NCBI GenBank assembly: GCA_046261875.1
Contig: JBHENW010000107.1
Span: forward strand, 1-10,423
Length of the DNA stretch: 10,423 nucleotides
Direction of reading: 5' to 3'
Source: JBHENW01 sp046261875
GTDB lineage: Bacteria; Acidobacteriota; Thermoanaerobaculia; UBA5066; Gp7-AA6
Part shown: positions 5,663 to 10,423 of the stretch, piece after piece
Layout: each line of letters opens with the position of its first letter
Position numbering within the stretch: position 1 is the first letter of the stretch
The notes under the pieces: generated by a model
Database searches by the model: none
Told to the model about the DNA's origin: nothing
What the model saw: only the letters and a program-made list of their open reading frames with translations
Program-made: the position numbers and the translations under genes

Positions 5663-6697
5663 GTGGCCCTTCTGCGCGAGCTGGACCCGGGAGAGATGGG
5701 GGTCGCGGAGCGGGTCAAGCCCGCGGAGCGGCACCCGCCGGTCACCGTCGTCTTCGAGAACGGAGGCGTCTGGCGCGAACGGGTCCCGATCCCGGGCGTC
5801 GCGAAGCTGCTGGGGGACGGGGACCGATTCTTCTTCGGCAACTTCCAGGCCCCCACCCCCGAAGAGCTGGAAGGCCTCCGGCGCGAGTTCGGGTTCCACC
5901 CGCTGGCCATCGAGGACGTGCTGACCCGCCACCAGCGCCCCAAGATCGACATTTACAGCGACCATTACTTCCTCGTCTTCTACCGCATCGGGGCGGGCAA
6001 CGGCTCCTCCGACGACGTCCTGATACAGGAAGTGGACTGCTTCATCGGCCAGAACTTCCTCGTCGTGACGCACGACAGCCGGATTCCTCTGCTCGACGAC
6101 CAGTTCCAGAGGTTCTGCCGTACCCCGGGGCCCAAGAGCGTCTCGGTCCTTCTCTACGAGCTGCTCGACGCCCTCGTGGACGAGTACTTCCCCTTCCTGG
6201 ACGACGTGGCGGAGCGCTCGGCGGAGATCGAGGACGCGCTCTTCAAGAAGTTCGAAGCGAAGCACCTGGAGAGAATGCTCGAGCTGAAGCGGGACCTGAT
6301 CCGCCTCCGGCGCGTGGTATCCCCCGAGCGCGACGTCGTCAACGTTCTGCTTCGCCGCGATCCGCCCGTGATCGACCCCGCGCAGATCGTGTACTTCCAG
6401 GACGTCTACGACCACCTCGTGCGGGTGACCGAGTCGATCGACACGTACCGGGAGCTCGTGACCGGCTCGCTCGAGGCCTTTCTGTCGGTCCAGAACAACC
6501 GGCTGTCGGAGGTCGTGCGGAAGCTGACCGTCATCTCCGTGACGTTCCTGCCGCTCACGTTCATCACGGGCTTCTTCGGGATGAACTTCCGCGTGTTCGA
6601 TCCGTCCAACGACGTTCTCTTCATCGTCAGCCTTCTGCTCATGGCGGCCGTGCCCACGGCCCTGCTGCTCTACCTCAAGCGCAAAGGCCTCGAGTGA
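5663..6697 (+). CDS. corA: CorA-family Mg2+/Co2+ channel
   Basis: Pentameric inner-membrane divalent cation channel, mainly for Mg2+ uptake. The 344-residue product has a large cytoplasmic N-terminal domain with the family stretch HPLAIEDVLTRHQRPK (79-94), followed by long stalk-helix sequence (about 165-290). TM1 (about 288-306) ends in the selectivity signature GMN (306-308), here FFGMNF where many members have YGMNF. TM2 (about 319-337) is followed by a basic C-terminus LKRKGLE. The loop between GMN and TM2 is short (RVFDPSND) and lacks the MPEL-type sequence of Thermotoga CorA. The GTG at 5663 has no Shine-Dalgarno sequence; an in-frame ATG at 5696 with GGGAGAG just ahead is an alternative that would trim 11 residues. 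It is the first gene of the corA-rsmA-rnj-uppP cluster and its TGA overlaps the rsmA start by 4 bp. Confidence 0.93.
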   Translation: MALLRELDPGEMGVAERVKPAERHPPVTVVFENGGVWRERVPIPGVAKLLGDGDRFFFGNFQAPTPEELEGLRREFGFHPLAIEDVLTRHQRPKIDIYSDHYFLVFYRIGAGNGSSDDVLIQEVDCFIGQNFLVVTHDSRIPLLDDQFQRFCRTPGPKSVSVLLYELLDALVDEYFPFLDDVAERSAEIEDALFKKFEAKHLERMLELKRDLIRLRRVVSPERDVVNVLLRRDPPVIDPAQIVYFQDVYDHLVRVTESIDTYRELVTGSLEAFLSVQNNRLSEVVRKLTVISVTFLPLTFITGFFGMNFRVFDPSNDVLFIVSLLLMAAVPTALLLYLKRKGLE

Positions 6698-7491
6698 TTC
6701 CGGCGCGCAAGCGCTGGGGCCAGCACTTCCTGACGCGCGGCGCCACCGCCGAGCGGATCGTGAACGCGGCCTGCGTCTCGTCGACCGACACGGTCGTGGA
6801 GGTTGGACCGGGAGAGGGCGCCCTGACGCGGCCGCTCGCGGCGCGGGCGGCGCGGCTGCTGGCCATCGAGATCGATCCCCGCCGCGCGGAGGCGCTTCGC
6901 GAGGAGCTCGACGGCGGACGGCGCGTGCGCGTGCTTTCCGGAGACGTGCTGCAGCGCAGCTTCCGCGAGTGGCTCGCGGAGGCCGGCTGGGAGGGGCCCG
7001 CCCTGCTCGTCGCGAACCTTCCGTACAACGCCGCGACCCCGATCCTGCTCGCCGCGCTCGACGAGCGCGACGTGATCCGCCGGTCGGTCGCGACCGTCCA
7101 GCGTGAGGTCGCGGAACGCTTCGTCGCGCAGCCGGGAGACGCGCGCTACGGTTTCCTTTCCGTCCGGGCCGCCTCGGCGGCCACGGGGCGCATCCTCTTC
7201 GACCTCCCTCCCGCCGCCTTCCGCCCGCGCCCGAAGGTGATCTCCAGCGTTCTCGAGCTGACGCCCCGCGACCCTCCCCTCCCCGCCGACGTCGCGCGCC
7301 GCGCCGTTGACCTGGCGTCCCGCGGATTCCGGGTGCGCCGCAAGACCCTCGCCAACGCGCTGTCGGGGGGCCGCGGCCGGGCGCCCTGGGAGGAAGCGAT
7401 CGCCCGACTGGGCCGATCGCCGATGGTCCGCGCGGAGGAGCTCTCCCTGGAGGACTACATCGAGCTCGCGCGCTGGGTTCCCGAATCGTGA
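6694..7491 (+). CDS. rsmA: 16S rRNA (A1518/A1519-N6,N6) dimethyltransferase
   Basis: Dimethylates two adjacent adenines in the loop of helix 45 near the 3' end of 16S rRNA, using S-adenosylmethionine, as a late small-subunit maturation check (KsgA). The 265-residue length is typical. Visible motifs are KRWGQHFL (6-13), the SAM-binding VVEVGPGEGALT (34-45), the acidic AIEID (57-61), GDV (83-85), the catalytic NLPYN (108-112), QREVAERF (136-143) and the C-terminal FRPRPKVISSVLEL (176-189), with an RRKTLANAL helix (215-223) in the small RNA-binding domain. The GTG start overlaps the corA TGA as GTGA, and its own TGA overlaps the rnj GTG in the same way, so translation of all three is likely coupled. 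The start is fixed by the family N-terminus. Confidence 0.96.
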   Translation: MIPARKRWGQHFLTRGATAERIVNAACVSSTDTVVEVGPGEGALTRPLAARAARLLAIEIDPRRAEALREELDGGRRVRVLSGDVLQRSFREWLAEAGWEGPALLVANLPYNAATPILLAALDERDVIRRSVATVQREVAERFVAQPGDARYGFLSVRAASAATGRILFDLPPAAFRPRPKVISSVLELTPRDPPLPADVARRAVDLASRGFRVRRKTLANALSGGRGRAPWEEAIARLGRSPMVRAEELSLEDYIELARWVPES

Positions 7492-9110
7492 AAGCGCTCG
7501 AGATCGTTCCCCTCGGCGGGCTCGGGGAGTTCGGCCGCAACCTCCTCTGGCTTTCCTGCGGCGAGTCGAACCTTCTCGTCGATACGGGGGTGTCGTTTCC
7601 GGACGAGACTTTCCCCGGGGTGGACCGCATCGCCCCGGATCTGGCGCCCCTGCGCGAGCGCCGCATCGACGCCGTGCTGCTGACGCACGGTCACGAAGAC
7701 CACATCGGAGCGCTCCCGTACCTGCGCGAATGGTGCGAGGCACCCGTCTACAGCTTCCCGTTCACGATCGCGATGGTGCGCCGGCGGCTCGAGGAAGCGG
7801 GGGGTTCCGTCGCGCGGCTGCACGAGGCCCGGGAGCGGCAGCCGGTCACCGCGGGGGAGTTCCGCTTCTCTTTCTTTCGCGTATCCCACTCCGTCCCCGA
7901 TTCCGCCGCGATCCTGATCGAAGCGGGGGGCGTGCGACTGCTCCACTCGGGCGACTTTAAGCTCGACGACGACCCGCCCGACGGGGAACGGACCGACCGG
8001 GAAGGCCTGGCGGCGGCCGTCGGCGAGGGGGTGGACCTGGCGCTCCTCGATGCGACCAACGCCGAGCGGCCCGGGCACGCCGGCTCCGAACGGCTCGCCG
8101 GGGCCGGCCTCGACGCCGCCTTCCGGACGGCCGCCGGTCGCATCGTCCTGACGACCTTTTCGAGCCACGTCGCGCGGATCTCCCAGGCAGTGCAGGCGGC
8201 GGCCGCCCTCGGTCGCCAGGTCGCGCTGCTCGGGCGGAGCATGCGCACGGTCGCGGAGATCGCCGAGCGTCTCGGGCGGCTCACGTTCCCGTCCGGATCG
8301 CGGCTGCCCGTGGAAGCCGTTTCGGCGCATCCGCCCTCGCGGCTTCTGTGCGTGACCTCCGGCAGCCAGGGGGAGCCTTTCTCCGCGCTCTACCGCGTGG
8401 CTCTCGACGAGCACCCGGAGCTGAAGATCTCGCCCGGCGACACCGTCATCTTTTCCGCCCGGACGATCCCGGGGCACGAACGCTCGGTCAATCGCGTCAC
8501 GGACCATCTCGTGCGGCGCGGGGCCCGGGTGTTGCACGACGCGGACCCGCCGCTGCACGTTTCGGGTCACGCGCACCGGGACGACCTCGCCGACTGGATC
8601 GCCCTGGCGCGGCCGCGCTTCGTCATGCCGGTCCATGGGGAGCCGCGGATGCTCGCCGCGACCGCGGAGATCGCGCGCGAAAAAGGGATCGTCGCCGAGC
8701 GGATCCCGCTGCTCGACAACGGAGACCGGCTCACGCTGACGCCCGGCCAGCTGCGCGTCGACCGCGGCGCGGTGCCCTCCGGCCGGATCTTCCTGGACGC
8801 GCGCCCGGAGCCGATCGATCCGGGGGTCGTCCGCGACCGGCGGCAGCTCGCGGAGGAGGGCTTTGTCGTCATCTTCGCGCCGGCGGACGCGGCCGGCGGG
8901 GAGGTCGCCGTCGTTTCGCGCGGGGTGGCCCCCGCCGAGCCGGGCCTCTCCGAAGAGGTCGCCCGCGCGGCGCGCGGGGTTCTCGCGCGCGCCACGCCGG
9001 AGGAGCGCCGGGATCCGGAGTGGCTCCGCGCGGAGATCGCGCTCGCCGCGAAACGGGCGTGCCGCCGCGCCTTCGGGATCCGCCCGGTCATCGTTCCCGT
9101 CGTCGCATGA
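7488..9110 (+). CDS. rnj: Ribonuclease J
   Basis: Cytoplasmic zinc-dependent endo/5'-exoribonuclease for mRNA turnover and maturation of 16S rRNA 5' ends. The 540-residue product has the metallo-beta-lactamase fold split by a beta-CASP insert. It starts with the family's PLGGLGEFGRN (8-18). Metal ligands are visible in HGHEDH (67-72), SHSVPDS (H134), SGDFK (D156) and PVHGEPR (H383). The beta-CASP part contains LLDATNAE (186-193; many members have SDSTNAE), TFSSHVARI (223-231), CVTSGSQGEP (288-297) and VSGHAH (358-363). A C-terminal domain (about 450-540) matches the extra domain used for RNase J dimerisation. The GTG start overlaps the rsmA stop, and the TGA overlaps the uppP ATG by 4 bp. Pairing with rsmA puts two rRNA-processing functions in one transcript. 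Confidence 0.95.
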   Translation: MKALEIVPLGGLGEFGRNLLWLSCGESNLLVDTGVSFPDETFPGVDRIAPDLAPLRERRIDAVLLTHGHEDHIGALPYLREWCEAPVYSFPFTIAMVRRRLEEAGGSVARLHEARERQPVTAGEFRFSFFRVSHSVPDSAAILIEAGGVRLLHSGDFKLDDDPPDGERTDREGLAAAVGEGVDLALLDATNAERPGHAGSERLAGAGLDAAFRTAAGRIVLTTFSSHVARISQAVQAAAALGRQVALLGRSMRTVAEIAERLGRLTFPSGSRLPVEAVSAHPPSRLLCVTSGSQGEPFSALYRVALDEHPELKISPGDTVIFSARTIPGHERSVNRVTDHLVRRGARVLHDADPPLHVSGHAHRDDLADWIALARPRFVMPVHGEPRMLAATAEIAREKGIVAERIPLLDNGDRLTLTPGQLRVDRGAVPSGRIFLDARPEPIDPGVVRDRRQLAEEGFVVIFAPADAAGGEVAVVSRGVAPAEPGLSEEVARAARGVLARATPEERRDPEWLRAEIALAAKRACRRAFGIRPVIVPVVA

Positions 9111-9916
9111 CCTGGTGGTACGCGGCTCTCCTCGGCCTCGTGCAGGGCCTGACGGAGTTCATACCGGTTTCCTCGGACGGCCACCTCTCCGCGGCGGAAA
9201 TGCTCCTGCCCGGCTTCACCCAGGTCGGCGTGCTCTTCGACGTGATGACCCACCTGGGGACCCTGGTGGCCGTCCTCGTCTTCTTCCGAAAATTCCTGCG
9301 CGACGAGGCGCGCGCCCTCCTTTCGGGAGATCCGAACATGCGACGGCGGGCATGGGAGCTCGTCGGATGGCTCGCGCTCGCCACGGTGCCGACCGGCCTG
9401 ATCGGGATCTTCCTGAGAGGCTTTGTCGAACGGGCGAAGCGCGACGCCGACTTCGTCGGCGCGATGGAGATCGCAACCGGAGCGCTGCTCGCCGTCTCCT
9501 TCCTCGCCCGCCGCGACGGCCGGGACCGGGAGGGGATGCGGCGCTCCGACGCCCTCCTGATCGGCGCCGCGCAGGGACTCGCGGTCCTTCCCGGCCTCTC
9601 GCGCTCCGCCTCGACGATCGCCGTCGGCCTCATGCTCGGGCTGGGCGGGCGGTGGGCGGCGACGTTCTCGTTCCTGCTGGTGATTCCGGCGATCCTAGGA
9701 GCGGCGGGCCTCGAGATCTTCAGCGCCTGGCAGGAGCGCGGCGCGGCCTTCTTCGGCGGCCCGGAATTCCCGCGCTACGTTCTCGGCGCTCTCGTGGCGG
9801 GCGCGGTCGGCTACGCGACGATCGGGTGGATGATCCGGCTCGCCTCGACGCGCCGGATCCACGCCTTCGCGATCTACTGCGTGCTCTTCGGCCTCGCGCT
9901 GATCGTCCTCCTCTGA
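9107..9916 (+). CDS. uppP: Undecaprenyl-diphosphate phosphatase (BacA/UppP family)
   Basis: Integral membrane enzyme that removes one phosphate from undecaprenyl diphosphate, regenerating the lipid carrier for peptidoglycan and other surface polymers; overproduction of this family confers bacitracin tolerance. The 269-residue length is typical. The two active-site signatures are present: QGLTEFIPVSSDGHL (13-27, with E17 and H26) and PGLSRSASTI (162-171, with R166). Several hydrophobic helices span the protein (for example 46-61, 85-103, 118-134, 184-203, 225-241, 253-269). Small departures from common sequence are SSDGH, where SSTGH or SSSGH is usual, and SRSAS, where SRSGA/SRSGS is usual. 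The ATG overlaps the rnj stop as ATGA and no separate Shine-Dalgarno is needed if translation is coupled. It is the last gene of the cluster. Confidence 0.95.
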   Translation: MTWWYAALLGLVQGLTEFIPVSSDGHLSAAEMLLPGFTQVGVLFDVMTHLGTLVAVLVFFRKFLRDEARALLSGDPNMRRRAWELVGWLALATVPTGLIGIFLRGFVERAKRDADFVGAMEIATGALLAVSFLARRDGRDREGMRRSDALLIGAAQGLAVLPGLSRSASTIAVGLMLGLGGRWAATFSFLLVIPAILGAAGLEIFSAWQERGAAFFGGPEFPRYVLGALVAGAVGYATIGWMIRLASTRRIHAFAIYCVLFGLALIVLL

Positions 9917-9930
9917 GCCGCGAGTTCCGC

Positions 9931-9954
9931 GACCGGAGCGGCGGTCAGATTTTG
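9931..9954 (+). terminator. Weak possible terminator after uppP
   Basis: A 5-bp stem GACCG/CGGTC (9931-9935 and 9942-9946, loop GAGCGG) is followed by AGATTTTG. The stem is short, the T-run is only four bases, and the structure overlaps the stop codon of the convergent small gene. It could mark the end of the uppP transcript, but the support is thin. Confidence 0.25.
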
Positions 9955-10223
9955 TACTGCTTGCGGAGCATCCGTTGCGCGTGCGCGCTGGCGAGCCGGA
10001 TGACGCCATAGATGGCCACGCAGCAGACGAAGGCGAGCAACAGGCCGCCGTCGAACCGGTAGGGCTGGTGCTGCAGCCAGGGGGGGAGGACGGGAAAGAG
10101 AACTAGGAAATAGATTCCGTTGCCGGCGAGAACGGCCACGGTGTATTCGATCCAGCGGCGGGGCGTCATCCGGCCCGCCGCCGCTTGCCGTGGCCTCGGT
10201 ATCCTCGGCGCTGGGAGCGTCAT
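9945..10223 (-). CDS. Small two-helix membrane protein, function unknown
   Basis: A 92-residue protein I do not recognise. A basic, proline-rich N-terminus (1-22) is followed by two hydrophobic segments, about 27-49 (TVAVLAGNGIYFLVLFPVLP) and 59-77 (GGLLLAFVCCVAIYGVIRLA). The C-terminus is strongly basic (HAQRMLRKQYKI). The short loop between helices (PWLQHQPYRFDG) and the charge pattern would place both termini in the cytoplasm. The ATG at 10223 is preceded by AGAGGAGAGGGG at good spacing, the strongest ribosome binding site seen in this window. This start is therefore favoured over the internal ATG at 10169, which has none. It converges on uppP with a 28-bp gap and is divergent from the partial gene to its right. 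Its length, codon composition like its neighbours and clear binding site argue that it is real. Confidence 0.75.
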   Translation of the reverse strand: MTLPAPRIPRPRQAAAGRMTPRRWIEYTVAVLAGNGIYFLVLFPVLPPWLQHQPYRFDGGLLLAFVCCVAIYGVIRLASAHAQRMLRKQYKI

Positions 10224-10243
10224 GCGGAACCCCTCTCCTCTGG

Positions 10244-10281
10244 CGAATCGCAGTTTAACCCGCGCCCCCCGGCGCGATTCG
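10244..10281. promoter_or_regulatory. 8-bp perfect inverted repeat in divergent intergenic region
   Basis: Arms CGAATCGC (10244-10251) and GCGATTCG (10274-10281) are perfectly complementary and 22 bp apart, between the small membrane gene (minus, start 10223) and the partial gene (plus, start about 10320). The enclosed segment includes GTTTAACC and a run of six C. It could be a binding site for a dimeric regulator with half-sites about three helical turns apart centre to centre, or a long-loop hairpin. No clear promoter hexamers were found. Confidence 0.3.
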
Positions 10282-10319
10282 GAGACTACCGTCGAGCGGC
10301 GGGACGGCGGGCGTCGAGG

Positions 10320-10423
10320 GTGAAGGTTAAAGTTGCCTGGATGCTTCGCCGCAAACCGGGTGCCGAGACCGGCCCGCGACCGGCAAGGCGGCGTCCGGCC
10401 GCCGCGCTGCTTCTCCTCTGCGC
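10320..10423 (+). CDS. Start of a probable exported protein, cut by the right edge
   Basis: An open frame starts at a GTG (10320, preceded by CGAGG) or an in-frame ATG (10341) and runs off the window with no stop. From the ATG the residues are MLRRKPGAETG, then PRPARRRP, then AAALLLLCA: several arginines followed by the start of a hydrophobic stretch. This looks like the n-region and early h-region of a signal peptide or a membrane anchor. Only about 27-34 residues are visible, so no family can be assigned and the gene itself is not certain. Confidence 0.4.
   Translation, partial: MKVKVAWMLRRKPGAETGPRPARRRPAAALLLLC

Noticed and set aside
5555..7666. 703-codon open frame on the minus strand opposite corA and rsmA
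   Set aside because: It is antisense to two genes with clear family motifs. Its product is Arg/Gly/Pro-rich with no recognisable domain, as expected for a shadow frame in GC-rich coding DNA.
7455..8636. 393-codon minus-strand frame opposite rnj
   Set aside because: Shadow of RNase J; low-complexity charged product without motifs.
8348..9106. N-terminal extension of uppP
   Set aside because: It is the wrong frame of rnj; the uppP family N-terminus starts exactly at the ATG at 9107.

Overview
This is a GC-rich bacterial window with dense, housekeeping-like gene content. A monofunctional GT51 transglycosylase (MtgA) points to a Gram-negative, diderm cell envelope. RNase J, a Lat-type lysine 6-aminotransferase, an acyl-lipid/acyl-CoA type desaturase and a secreted kelch protein together fit a GC-rich environmental lineage of the Acidobacteriota, myxobacterial or related deep-branching kind. 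This placement is inference from gene content and base composition only. I see no rRNA, tRNA, CRISPR array, phage or insertion sequence.

The left half (1-5613) is read entirely on the minus strand. In order of transcription it holds a GAF-GGDEF diguanylate cyclase (5613-4468), L-lysine 6-aminotransferase lat (4378-3032), a membrane fatty-acid desaturase with a long charged C-terminal tail (2955-1819), a secreted six-bladed kelch propeller (1793-792), and mtgA (726 to beyond the left edge). Gaps are 25-89 bp, so these may be separate or loosely co-transcribed units. A 78-bp tract of heptamers (1750-1827) that reverses orientation in its middle covers the desaturase stop and the kelch start.

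The right half (5663-9916) is a compact plus-strand operon, corA-rsmA-rnj-uppP. Each junction is a 4-bp start/stop overlap (GTGA, GTGA, ATGA), so translation is probably coupled. It links a CorA Mg2+ channel, the 16S rRNA dimethyltransferase, RNase J (mRNA decay and rRNA maturation) and undecaprenyl-diphosphate phosphatase. A 49-bp divergent intergenic region with two small perfect palindromes separates it from the cyclase gene.

At the right end, a small two-helix membrane protein of unknown function (10223-9945, minus) converges on uppP. A divergent plus-strand gene with a signal-peptide-like N-terminus begins at about 10320 and runs off the window.

Functionally, MtgA releases undecaprenyl diphosphate when it polymerises lipid II, and UppP recycles that carrier, so both ends of one envelope cycle are encoded here, although in different transcription units. 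I found no convincing new multi-gene system. The most unusual items are the strand-switching heptamer tract, the desaturase tail, and the apparently short-leader or leaderless lat start.
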